Source: Actinomycetota bacterium
GTDB lineage: Bacteria; Actinomycetota; Actinomycetes; Actinomycetales; Actinomycetaceae
Length of the DNA stretch: 8,452 nucleotides
NCBI GenBank assembly: GCA_019425105.1
Contig: JAHYYD010000089.1
Coordinates: forward strand, 1 to 8,452
Direction: 5' to 3'
Part shown: positions 1 through 5,905 of the stretch, in pieces
Position numbering within the stretch: position 1 is the first letter of the stretch
Layout of the letters: every line of letters starts with the position of its first letter
Translations under genes and position numbers: made by a program
Notes under the pieces: generated by a model
Told to the model about the DNA's origin: nothing
Seen by the model: only the letters and a program-made list of their open reading frames with translations
Databases searched by the model: none

Positions 1-929
1 GCGTGGCCGTTGAGCCAGGCGAGGCCGCCACCCAGGCCGTTACCGATCCAGATCGACAGGGGGCCAATCAGGAAGGCGGTCAGCGGCATGATGATCATGA
101 AGGAAATGAAGGGGACGAACACCATCTGGACGTTCGCGGGGACAATCTTCTTCAGGCCCTTGTAGACCAGCGCGAGAATCGGCACCATCAGCAGCGGCAC
201 GAAGACCTGGCCACCGTAGTCAGACAGCTGCAGGGGCAGGGAACCGATCTGGGTGACGCACTGCTCGGATCCGAGGGATGTCGTCGTGCACGTCGTCTCG
301 CTGAACGAAGAGGTGTTGCTCAGGCCGATGAAGTTAGGGGTGAGCAGCGACAGGATGACGGCCGTGCCGACCCACGGGTCGATGTCCAGCTTCTTGGAGG
401 CGTTGTAGGCGACCATCGCGGGCAGGAAGTAGAAGACCGCGCGCCACATGGAGTTCACGTAGCCCAGCCACGCGGGGATGGTCTCGGCGCGCGTGTCGAC
501 GATGTGCAGGGCGTCGAGCACCGCGAGGAGCGCCAGGATCAGAGATGCGCCAAGCAGAACGGGCAGCAGCGGGCGGAACGAGTCCGACAGGTACTCGAAG
601 AACGCGTCGACGATGGCGTTCTTGCCGCGCGCCTTCGCGCGGGCGGCGGCCTTGACGTCGTCGTTCGAGGCGGCGGCACCCGACTTCATCGACGGCAGGT
701 TGTTGATCTCGTTGAAGACGGACTGGACGGCACCGCCGATGACGATCTGGTAGCGGTCGCCCGACTGGGGGACGGCACCGAGGACGCCGTCAATGGCCTC
801 GACTCGGTCCTTGTCGACGATCGACGCGTCGTTGAGTTCGAAGCGCAGACGCGTCGCGCAGTGGGTGAAGTGGGTGATGTTGCCGGGACCACCGACTGCA
901 TCGAGGATTTCCTGTGCCGTGTTGGACAC
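1..929 (-). CDS. PTS sugar permease EIIBC, beta-glucoside family (3' part missing)
   Basis: Membrane component of a phosphoenolpyruvate:sugar phosphotransferase system, which imports a sugar while phosphorylating it. The 309 visible residues begin with an EIIB domain (about 1-78). Its phosphorylatable Cys24 sits in HCATRLRF, the classic EIIB active-site context, and IVIGG follows at 62-66. A charged linker rich in Lys and Ala (about 84-106) leads into EIIC, with hydrophobic segments near 120-142, 162-176, 186-200, 240-256 and 268-300. The gene runs off the left edge, so the rest of EIIC and any fused EIIA domain are not seen. The GTG start is chosen because GGAAGGAG lies 6 nt upstream and the EIIB domain begins directly after it. 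The domain order and Cys24 fit the beta-glucoside/sucrose/trehalose group. Exact sugar specificity cannot be read. Transcribed divergently from dgt. Odd feature: a polar stretch at about 202-236 with Cys214 and Cys224. Confidence 0.9.
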   Translation of the reverse strand, partial: MSNTAQEILDAVGGPGNITHFTHCATRLRFELNDASIVDKDRVEAIDGVLGAVPQSGDRYQIVIGGAVQSVFNEINNLPSMKSGAAASNDDVKAAARAKARGKNAIVDAFFEYLSDSFRPLLPVLLGASLILALLAVLDALHIVDTRAETIPAWLGYVNSMWRAVFYFLPAMVAYNASKKLDIDPWVGTAVILSLLTPNFIGLSNTSSFSETTCTTTSLGSEQCVTQIGSLPLQLSDYGGQVFVPLLMVPILALVYKGLKKIVPANVQMVFVPFISFMIIMPLTAFLIGPLSIWIGNGLGGGLAWLNGH

Positions 930-935
930 GGGGGA

Positions 936-943
936 CTCCTTCC
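936..943 (-). promoter_or_regulatory. Ribosome binding site of the PTS permease gene
   Basis: On the minus strand this reads GGAAGGAG, 6 nt before the GTG at 929-927. It is a near-ideal Shine-Dalgarno sequence and fixes the GTG as the start, since no ATG in that frame is better placed. No convincing -35/-10 pair was found for this gene in the 184-nt gap to dgt. The small dyad TGTTTGAACA at 988-997 and a TTGACA at 975-980 are the only notable words there. Confidence 0.75.
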
Positions 944-1101
944 ATGGATGGGGATTCGACGCTGAATGCGACACTTGACAATTAGCATGTTTGAACAGGT
1001 AGTGACAGAGGCGACGGTCTATCTCACAGTATTTTGTTGGTAATGTGTGCCGCTTTGACGGTCACGAGGCCTGGGCCCGTTCTGCGCAGGCGTTTCCCTA
1101 G

Positions 1102-1107
1102 TAAAAT
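1102..1107 (+). promoter_or_regulatory. -10 hexamer of dgt, probable leaderless promoter
   Basis: TAAAAT matches TANNNT and ends 6 nt before the GTG start of dgt at 1114. Transcription starting 6-7 nt past the hexamer would begin at or next to the start codon, giving an mRNA without a 5' leader. There is no Shine-Dalgarno sequence before the GTG. An in-frame TAA (1102-1104) lies inside the hexamer, so translation cannot start further upstream. No good -35 box is visible at the usual distance, which is common in actinobacteria. Confidence 0.6.
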
Positions 1108-1113
1108 GGCCCC

Positions 1114-2418
1114 GTGAATGAGTTTTCCCTGGCAATCCCCGGTGTTGATGGTGGCGACGCGCGTCGCCCGTACGTGTCCGCCGATTCTGAGCGTTGGGTG
1201 CCCGAGGACCACAAGTCTTCCGAACGTACCGAGTTCGAACGCGACCGCGCGCGCATTCTCCACTCGTCGGCTCTGCGTCGCCTCGGCGAAAAGACGCAGG
1301 TGCTGGGCCCGATTTCGGATGACTTTGTGCGCACCCGCCTCACGCACTCCCTCGAGGTTGCGCAGGTGGGGCGTGAGCTCGGCAAGGAACTGGGGGCGGA
1401 CCCGGATGTCGTGGATGCGGCGTGTCTGTCCCATGACCTCGGGCATCCGCCTTTCGGGCATAACGGCGAGCGCGCGCTGGACGCGGCGGCCGCCTCGATC
1501 GGCGGGTTCGAGGGCAACGCCCAGACCCTGCGCGTCGTCACGCGCCTAGAGCCCAAGGTCATCGGCACGGGCGGCGTTCCCGCAGGCCTGAACCTGACGC
1601 GGGCGACCCTGGACGCGATCTGCAAGTACCCGTGGGTCAAGGCCGGTGGCCCGGACCTGGCCAAGTCGACCCGCAAGTACTCCGTGTACCCCGACGATGC
1701 GCCCGTGTTCGCGTGGATGCGTCAGGGCGCGCCTGCGGGGCGGCGGTGCCTGGAGGCCCAGATCATGGACCTGTCGGACGATATCGCCTACTCGGTGCAC
1801 GACGTGGAGGACGCTGTCGCGACCCGCAAGCTGGATCCCGCCGATCTCTTCGACGACGTGCACTGCTCGGCGGTCGTGGCCTCGACCCTGGACTGGTACG
1901 GGGCGTCGGTCGCGCGCTCGGACCTGGAAGAGGCCCTCGAGCGGATCGTGTCCATGCCCGTGTGGCTGCGCTCCTTCGACGGCTCCTACGCTTCCCTCGC
2001 GCACCTGAAGGACGCGACGAGCGAGCTGATCGGCCGCTTCTGTTCGGCGACCGTGGCCGCCACGCGCGAGACCTTCGGGGACGAGCCGCTGGGCCGCTAC
2101 CGCGCGGACCTCGTGGTGCCGCGCCAGGTGCGCGCCGAGATCCAGATCCTCAAGGGCATGGCCGTCCACTACGTCATGAGCCCGCGCGAGACCGAGCCGG
2201 TGTACTACCAGCAGCGCACGCTCCTCGCCGACCTCGTCGATGCTCTGTACGAGGCCGGGGCCGAGGCCCTGGAACCCGTGTTCGCCGCGCAGTGGCGGGC
2301 CGCCTCCGACGACGGCGTGCGCCTGCGCGCGGTCATCGACCAGGTTGCCTCGCTCACCGACGTGTCGGCCTCCGCGTGGCACGCCCGCTGGTGCGGAATG
2401 CTGTCCTCGCAGCTGTGA
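1114..2418 (+). CDS. dgt: Deoxyguanosinetriphosphate triphosphohydrolase-like protein (HD domain)
   Basis: Cytoplasmic HD-superfamily enzyme of the Dgt family, which hydrolyses dGTP and often other dNTPs to the deoxynucleoside and triphosphate, tuning the dNTP pool. The 434-residue product has the family's N-terminal signature FERDRARILHSSALRRLGEKT (about 41-61). The metal ligands are His78 (in RTRLTHSLEV), His107-Asp108 (in SHDLGHPPFGHNGE) and a later Asp, most likely Asp222 in MDLSDDIAYS. All the expected metal ligands are present, so the enzyme should be active. Length is typical of the bacterial type-2 dGTPase-like group. The GTG start is forced by an in-frame stop 12 nt upstream and appears leaderless. 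dnaG follows after 46 nt on the same strand, an order familiar from other actinobacteria, including mycobacteria. The true preferred dNTP cannot be read from the sequence. Confidence 0.95.
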   Translation: MNEFSLAIPGVDGGDARRPYVSADSERWVPEDHKSSERTEFERDRARILHSSALRRLGEKTQVLGPISDDFVRTRLTHSLEVAQVGRELGKELGADPDVVDAACLSHDLGHPPFGHNGERALDAAAASIGGFEGNAQTLRVVTRLEPKVIGTGGVPAGLNLTRATLDAICKYPWVKAGGPDLAKSTRKYSVYPDDAPVFAWMRQGAPAGRRCLEAQIMDLSDDIAYSVHDVEDAVATRKLDPADLFDDVHCSAVVASTLDWYGASVARSDLEEALERIVSMPVWLRSFDGSYASLAHLKDATSELIGRFCSATVAATRETFGDEPLGRYRADLVVPRQVRAEIQILKGMAVHYVMSPRETEPVYYQQRTLLADLVDALYEAGAEALEPVFAAQWRAASDDGVRLRAVIDQVASLTDVSASAWHARWCGMLSSQL

Positions 2419-2451
2419 GCGTGATCGGACGCAGACGTGGGCGGGCATCGG

Positions 2452-2457
2452 TAGACT
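2452..2457 (+). promoter_or_regulatory. -10 hexamer of dnaG, probable leaderless promoter
   Basis: TAGACT, a good actinobacterial -10 sequence, ends 7 nt before the dnaG ATG, so a transcript from it would start at or within a nucleotide or two of the ATG. The purine stretch GAGGGA (2458-2463) ends only 1 nt before the ATG, too close to act as a normal Shine-Dalgarno sequence. No clear -35 box was found. dnaG may also be reached by read-through from dgt, since no terminator is visible in the 46-nt gap. Confidence 0.6.
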
Positions 2458-2464
2458 GAGGGAC

Positions 2465-4435
2465 ATGGCGGGTCTGATTCGCAAGGACGACATCGAAGCG
2501 GTACGTAACGCAGTGAAGATCGACGAGATCATCGGCGAGCACGTAGCGCTGCGACCCGCGGGCATCGGCTCCCTGAAGGGCCTGTGCCCATTCCACGACG
2601 AGCGCACGCCTTCCTTTAACGTGCGCCCCCACCTGGGCATGTTCCACTGCTTTGGGTGCGGTGAGAGCGGCGACGTCATCTCCTTCGTGCAAAAGATGGA
2701 CCACCTGCCGTTCACCGAGGCCGTGGAAATGCTGGCTGCGAAGGCCGGGATCACCCTCCATTACGAAGAGGGCGGGGCGCGTGTGCGCACCGAGGAGCCG
2801 GGCAAGCGCCAGCGCCTCCTGGACGCACACCGCGTCGCCGAAGAGTTCTACCAGCGCCAGCTCGCCTCCCCCGAGGCGCATAAGGGCCGCACGTTCCTGG
2901 CCGAGCGTGGCTTTACCCAGGCGATGTGCGCGCATTTCGGGGTCGGCTACGCCCCGGCCTCGTGGGATTCCCTGACGCGCCACCTGCGTTCGAAGGGTTT
3001 CACGGACCAGGAAATCCAGATTTCGGGCCTGGGCTCGCAGGGCAGCCGCGGCGTGTACGACCGTTTCCGCGGGCGCCTCGTGTGGCCGATCCGCGATATC
3101 ACGGGCGCGACGGTGGGCTTTGGTGCCCGTCGCCTGGACGACAGCGACAAGGAATCGCCCAAGTACCTCAACACCCCCGAGACCCCGATCTATAAGAAGT
3201 CGCAGCTCCTGTACGGCCTGGATCTGGCGAAGAAGACGATCGCGACGGAGCACAAGGTCGTCATCGTCGAGGGATACACGGACGTGATGGCCGCGCACGT
3301 CGCGGGCGTCACGAACGCCGTGGCCACGTGCGGCACTGCCTTTGGCTCCGAGCACGTCAAGATCATTCGCCGCCTGCTGGGCGACCACGCGGATCCGGCT
3401 GCCGGTGTTCTCCTGTCGTCGGGGCGCGCGCACGGCTCCGAGGTCATCTTTACGTTCGACGGTGACAGCGCCGGGCAGAAGGCCGCGCTGCGGGCCTACG
3501 GCGAGGATCAGAACTTCGCGGCGCAGACCTTCGTGGCGGTCGCGCCGGGTGGGCAGGACCCCTGCGAGCTGCGGCTGTCCCAGGGCGATCAGGCGATCGT
3601 CGACCTGGTGAACTCGCGCATCCCGCTCTTTGAGTTCGCGATCCGCTCGGTCCTGTCCCAGATGGACCTGCGCAGCGCCGAGGGGCGCGTGCAGGGCCTG
3701 CGCGCCTCCGCCGGTATCGTCGCGCACATCAAGGACCGCGCGCTGCGCGGCGAGTACACGCGCCAGCTGGCCGGGTGGCTCGGCATGGACATGCGCACGG
3801 TCGAACAGGCGATCCGCGCGGCCGGACGCGTCGAGGTCGTCTCGCACGAGGCCCGCCCGGGAGAAATCGAGATGGCGGGTGCCGGCCGTCCCGCCCCCAT
3901 GCGCGAGCGCCGAGGCCCCGAGGACCCGGTGAGCCGCGTCGAACGTCAGGCGCTTGAGGCAGTCCTGCAGCACCCGCTGTTCGCCGTAGGTTCCGGCTTC
4001 GAGGAGCTTGACGGCCAGTCCTTCACTGTGCCCACGCACCGTGCCGTCCACGATGCGATCCGTGCGGTCGGCGGCCTCGACGCCTTTACACAGATGATGC
4101 GCCAGGCCGAGGCCCACTTCGGCCCGGGCGAGAACGCGACGCTGGCGGCCTCGCGCCACTTCGTCCAGGTGGTCCTCGAGACCGCCGGTGAGATCATCGG
4201 CCCCGCCGTCACCCAGCTGGCTGTCGCGCCCCTGCCCGTCGCGGGCGAGGCCGACGTGCGCTCGTACTGCCGCGGCGTGGTGGCCGCAATGGTGCGCATG
4301 GACCTGACCCGCAAGCTCGGCGAGGCCCGCGCGGCCCTGTCGCGCATGAACGAGGAAGACCCCAACTACTCCGAGACGTTCCGGGAGCTCATGCGCCTGG
4401 AGCAACGCCGGCAAAACTACACCGAAAGGGACTAA
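2465..4435 (+). CDS. dnaG: DNA primase
   Basis: Bacterial primase, which makes the RNA primers for DNA replication at the fork together with the DnaB helicase. The 656-residue product has three parts. The N-terminal CHC2-type zinc-binding domain has Cys41, His44, Cys62 and Cys65 (CPFH...FHCFGCG). The RNA polymerase core includes the Toprim fold, with Glu269 in VIVEGYTDV and Asp332/Asp334 in FDGDSAG as metal-binding acids. A C-terminal helical region (about 450-656) should contact the helicase. Length is in the range of actinobacterial primases and longer than the E. coli enzyme. An 18-residue Ala/Gly/Ser-rich stretch (308-325) separates two Toprim elements. The frame is open further upstream, but that part has dgt-shadow composition. 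The ATG at 2465 is preferred because the protein there begins with the family's usual MAGLIRKDDI-like N-terminus and a -10 hexamer lies 7 nt before it. luxS starts 3 nt after the stop. Confidence 0.97.
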   Translation: MAGLIRKDDIEAVRNAVKIDEIIGEHVALRPAGIGSLKGLCPFHDERTPSFNVRPHLGMFHCFGCGESGDVISFVQKMDHLPFTEAVEMLAAKAGITLHYEEGGARVRTEEPGKRQRLLDAHRVAEEFYQRQLASPEAHKGRTFLAERGFTQAMCAHFGVGYAPASWDSLTRHLRSKGFTDQEIQISGLGSQGSRGVYDRFRGRLVWPIRDITGATVGFGARRLDDSDKESPKYLNTPETPIYKKSQLLYGLDLAKKTIATEHKVVIVEGYTDVMAAHVAGVTNAVATCGTAFGSEHVKIIRRLLGDHADPAAGVLLSSGRAHGSEVIFTFDGDSAGQKAALRAYGEDQNFAAQTFVAVAPGGQDPCELRLSQGDQAIVDLVNSRIPLFEFAIRSVLSQMDLRSAEGRVQGLRASAGIVAHIKDRALRGEYTRQLAGWLGMDMRTVEQAIRAAGRVEVVSHEARPGEIEMAGAGRPAPMRERRGPEDPVSRVERQALEAVLQHPLFAVGSGFEELDGQSFTVPTHRAVHDAIRAVGGLDAFTQMMRQAEAHFGPGENATLAASRHFVQVVLETAGEIIGPAVTQLAVAPLPVAGEADVRSYCRGVVAAMVRMDLTRKLGEARAALSRMNEEDPNYSETFRELMRLEQRRQNYTERD

Positions 4436-4438
4436 CCG

Positions 4439-4918
4439 ATGGCCGAAGTTGAGAGCTTTACCCTGGACCACACCGCCGTCAAGGCGCCCTACGTGCGCCT
4501 CATCAACGTGGAGTCCGGCCCCAAGGGCGACCAGATTTCGAACTTCGACGTGCGCCTCCTCCAGCCCAACGCCGGGGAGATCCCGACCTCGGGCCTGCAC
4601 ACGATTGAGCACCTGCTGGCCTCCCTGCTGCGCGACCGCATCGACGGCGTCATCGACTGCTCGCCGTTCGGCTGCCGCACCGGCTTCCACCTCATCATGT
4701 GGGGCACCCCGTCGGTGCGCGAGGTGACCGAGGCACTGGCCTCCTCCCTGCACGCGATCGCCGAGGACGTCACCTGGGAGGACGTGCCCGGCACCGATGC
4801 CTACTCGTGCGGCAACTACCGCGACCACTCGCTCTTCAGCGCACGCGAGTGGAGCCGCGCGATCCTCGAGCAGGGCTTCTCCCTCGACCCCTTCGAGCGC
4901 GTCGACGTCATCCACTGA
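4439..4918 (+). CDS. luxS: S-ribosylhomocysteine lyase (AI-2 synthase)
   Basis: LuxS cleaves S-ribosylhomocysteine to homocysteine and 4,5-dihydroxy-2,3-pentanedione, the precursor of the signal AI-2, and so completes the detoxification branch of the activated methyl cycle. The 159-residue length is normal. The metal site is complete: His54 and His58 in [10 protein letters not shown] and Cys124 in [10 protein letters not shown]. The catalytic Glu57 is in place, and Cys79 in [10 protein letters not shown] corresponds to the active-site cysteine of known LuxS proteins. It starts 3 nt after the dnaG stop, and its Shine-Dalgarno sequence (GAAAGGGA, 4424-4431) lies inside the last dnaG codons, 7 nt before the ATG. 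The two genes are therefore almost certainly co-transcribed, with possible translational coupling. A strong hairpin follows the stop. No methylthioadenosine/SAH nucleosidase gene, which makes the substrate, is in this window. Confidence 0.96.
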   Translation: MAEVESFTLDHTAVKAPYVRLINVESGPKGDQISNFDVRLLQPNAGEIPTSGLHTIEHLLASLLRDRIDGVIDCSPFGCRTGFHLIMWGTPSVREVTEALASSLHAIAEDVTWEDVPGTDAYSCGNYRDHSLFSAREWSRAILEQGFSLDPFERVDVIH

Positions 4919-4943
4919 TTCCGGGCGTCCGCCTGGATATGGA

Positions 4944-4976
4944 AGCGGGACCCATCCTGGTCGGATGGGTCCCGCT
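4944..4976. terminator. Perfect 14-bp hairpin between convergent genes, probable bidirectional terminator
   Basis: AGCGGGACCCATCC (4944-4957) and its exact reverse complement (4963-4976) enclose the 5-nt loop TGGTC. It lies 25 nt past the luxS stop and 95 nt past the end of the minus-strand gene that converges on it, so it can serve transcripts from both sides. Neither side has a proper U tract, so it may act as a stem-only terminator or as an mRNA 3'-end stabiliser. Confidence 0.65.
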
Positions 4977-5051
4977 GTCGTCTGAGGATGCGCGCGAGTG
5001 AGCGCGGGTGAGGGGGACTGCGGATGCACGCGAGGGGAGTGTGCCCCGATG

Positions 5052-5072
5052 GGGAGCCCCGGCCTCGTCGAT
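5052..5072. repeat. 21-nt sequence shared with the ilvE terminator, copy 1
   Basis: This stretch begins GGGAGCC, ends CGGCCTCGTCGAT, and is identical at 20 of 21 positions to 7458-7478, the only difference being C versus G at the eighth base. It ends at the stop codon of the minus-strand gene at 5072. Copy 2 forms the left arm of the ilvE terminator. Confidence 0.6.
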
Positions 5073-5084
5073 CAGTCGAGACCG
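5060..5084 (-). terminator. Hairpin across the stop codon of the minus-strand gene
   Basis: In the minus-strand transcript CGGUCUCG (5084-5077) can pair with CGAGGCCG (5067-5060) over 8 bp, including one G-U pair, with a 9-nt loop that contains the UGA stop codon. No U tract follows. Its arms resemble those of the ilvE terminator, but termination here is uncertain. Confidence 0.3.
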
Positions 5085-5569
5085 ACTGCGTCGCGCACGC
5101 GGGCTTCCAGGGCATCCGCCTCGCGCTGCCCGTCGGCATCCAGCGGCCCGTCGGCCGTCAGCACGGAGAAAAGCCCGTCCTCGCCGCGGCGCACCCACGC
5201 CGTCACCGTCGTCCCGTTGCCCACCTCCACCTGGGAGTGCAGGACGATCGAGCGGTTCACGAACTCGCTCGTATGACGCATGAAGTCCTTCGGGTCGCCC
5301 TTCCCGCGCCCCGCCAGCGCAGGGCGGGCCGGATCCACCCACTCCAGGGCGAAAAGCGAGCCCTCGGCCTCCCAGCGCGCACGCGCCACGTCGTACCAGG
5401 GGAACACCTCGGGGGAAGGATCCCCATCCCCGGACGAGGCCTCGGTGCCGAATACGTACAGGCCCGACTTTGCGGCCGCCATCCAGCGCCCGTCATCCAG
5501 CTCCAGGCCGGGGGAGCGGCGCTCGCGGGAGGGCAGGGCTAAGGCAAGGGCGTCTGGCAGAGTCGTCAT
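5072..5569 (-). CDS. Uncharacterised actinobacterial-type protein, 165 residues
   Basis: I do not recognise a named function. The 165-residue product is soluble in appearance, with no signal peptide or membrane segment. The layout (DDGRWMAAAKSGLYVF near 25-40, then FPWYDVARARW at 56-66, then a strand-rich C-terminal half ending in an acidic helix) resembles a family of uncharacterised actinobacterial proteins with a 'W-LV-T-ALYV ... PW--I--A-W' pattern, possibly a small beta-rich domain. That resemblance is from memory of the family and not from a search. The frame is open far upstream on the minus strand, but that part is antisense to the toxin-antitoxin genes. The ATG at 5569 is the sensible start, with TACGAT 6 nt before it. 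An AAAGGA 12 nt before the ATG is rather far for a Shine-Dalgarno sequence. The gene converges on luxS and diverges from the toxin-antitoxin pair. Confidence 0.75.
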   Translation of the reverse strand: MTTLPDALALALPSRERRSPGLELDDGRWMAAAKSGLYVFGTEASSGDGDPSPEVFPWYDVARARWEAEGSLFALEWVDPARPALAGRGKGDPKDFMRHTSEFVNRSIVLHSQVEVGNGTTVTAWVRRGEDGLFSVLTADGPLDADGQREADALEARVRDAVGLD

Positions 5570-5575
5570 GCGTCG

Positions 5576-5581
5576 ATCGTA
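5576..5581 (-). promoter_or_regulatory. -10 hexamer of the minus-strand gene, possible leaderless promoter
   Basis: On the minus strand this reads TACGAT, 6 nt before the ATG at 5569, the same arrangement as at dgt and dnaG. If it is used, the AAAGGA at 5587-5582 would not be part of the mRNA. The corresponding -35 position (about 5599-5604) overlaps the first CGTACG hexamer of the toxin-antitoxin operator. Confidence 0.45.
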
Positions 5582-5601
5582 TCCTTTCGGCAGTAATCGT
5601 G

Positions 5602-5633
5602 CGTACGGGCCTATACGTACGTAAAAGCGTACG
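5602..5633. promoter_or_regulatory. Operator array of three CGTACG hexamers at the toxin-antitoxin promoter
   Basis: The palindromic hexamer CGTACG occurs at 5602-5607, 5616-5621 and 5628-5633, with centre-to-centre distances of 14 and 12 bp. The middle copy is the core of a 10-bp palindrome TACGTACGTA (5614-5623). The last copy ends 1 nt before the -10 of the antitoxin gene. E. coli YefM-YoeB is known to repress its own promoter through palindromes with TGTACA cores about 12 bp apart, so this is the expected kind of autoregulatory operator with a GC-shifted core. Binding by this YefM is inference. Confidence 0.7.
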
Positions 5634-5634
5634 T

Positions 5635-5640
5635 TATGAT
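5635..5640 (+). promoter_or_regulatory. -10 hexamer of the toxin-antitoxin operon
   Basis: TATGAT, five of six matches to TATAAT, 20 nt before the antitoxin ATG. The -35 position would fall about 5612-5617 (TATACG), a poor match that overlaps the middle operator palindrome. A bound repressor would therefore block polymerase. The transcript would carry a short leader with the Shine-Dalgarno sequence AAAGGAAAG (5649-5657). Confidence 0.6.
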
Positions 5641-5660
5641 GGAGTTGGAAAGGAAAGATC

Positions 5661-5903
5661 ATGACTGCTGTGAGTGCTACTGCCGCCCGCTCGGACCTGT
5701 ATCGGCTCATCGACGCCGTGAACGAGGAGTCGACACCCATCACGATCACCGGCCGTCGAGGAAACGCAGTTCTCATCGGCGAGGCCGACTGGTCCGCCAT
5801 CCAGGAAACCTTGTATCTGCAGGGGATTCCCGGGATGGCGGACAGTCTGAAGGAAGCCGCTCGCGAAGATCTCGACGATGCGCTCGATGATGTGGAGTGG
5901 TAG
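5661..5903 (+). CDS. yefM: Type II antitoxin, Phd/YefM family
   Basis: Antitoxin of an 80-residue Phd/YefM type, which binds and neutralises the partner ribosome-dependent mRNA interferase and represses its own operon. The N-terminal DNA-binding and dimerisation part (about 1-50) shows family landmarks: ATAARSDLYRLIDAVNEE, then PITITGRRGNAVLI, then EADWSAIQETLYLQGIPGM, the most typical YefM segment. The acidic tail (about 60-80, KEAAREDLDDALDDVEW) is the region that wraps the toxin in known complexes. The ATG at 5661 follows a strong Shine-Dalgarno sequence with AGGA 6 nt upstream. The toxin start lies 2 nt beyond the stop, so both are made from one mRNA. Base composition is less GC-rich than in the flanking metabolic genes, consistent with transfer. 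Regulation is probably by the CGTACG array just upstream. Confidence 0.95.
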   Translation: MTAVSATAARSDLYRLIDAVNEESTPITITGRRGNAVLIGEADWSAIQETLYLQGIPGMADSLKEAAREDLDDALDDVEW

Positions 5904-5905
5904 CG

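Noticed and set aside
3..965. Plus-strand 320-residue open frame at the left edge
   Set aside because: It is antisense to the PTS permease. Its product is low-complexity, rich in Arg/Asp/Gln/Gly, the usual shadow of a high-GC gene.
975..1003. TTGACA at 975-980 as -35 of a leadered dgt promoter
   Set aside because: The hexamer at the right distance (GGTAGT) is a poor -10, and a closer TAAAAT next to the GTG fits better.
2240..2464. 75-residue upstream extension of DnaG
   Set aside because: It overlaps the end of dgt out of frame, has Pro/Arg-rich shadow composition, and primases begin close to the residue encoded at 2465.
1546..2754. Minus-strand 402-residue open frame over dgt and the dnaG start
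   Set aside because: Antisense shadow with no motif, and it spans two well-supported genes.
2354..5029. Minus-strand open frame of 891 residues across dnaG and luxS
   Set aside because: It lies opposite two certain genes, and its product is His/Arg/Ala/Gly-rich with no family motif. Long antisense frames are expected at this GC content.
5897..5905. GTG at 5897 as toxin start
   Set aside because: It would add only three residues and overlap the antitoxin stop. The ATG at 5906 has a better-placed GGAG and matches the usual YoeB N-terminus.
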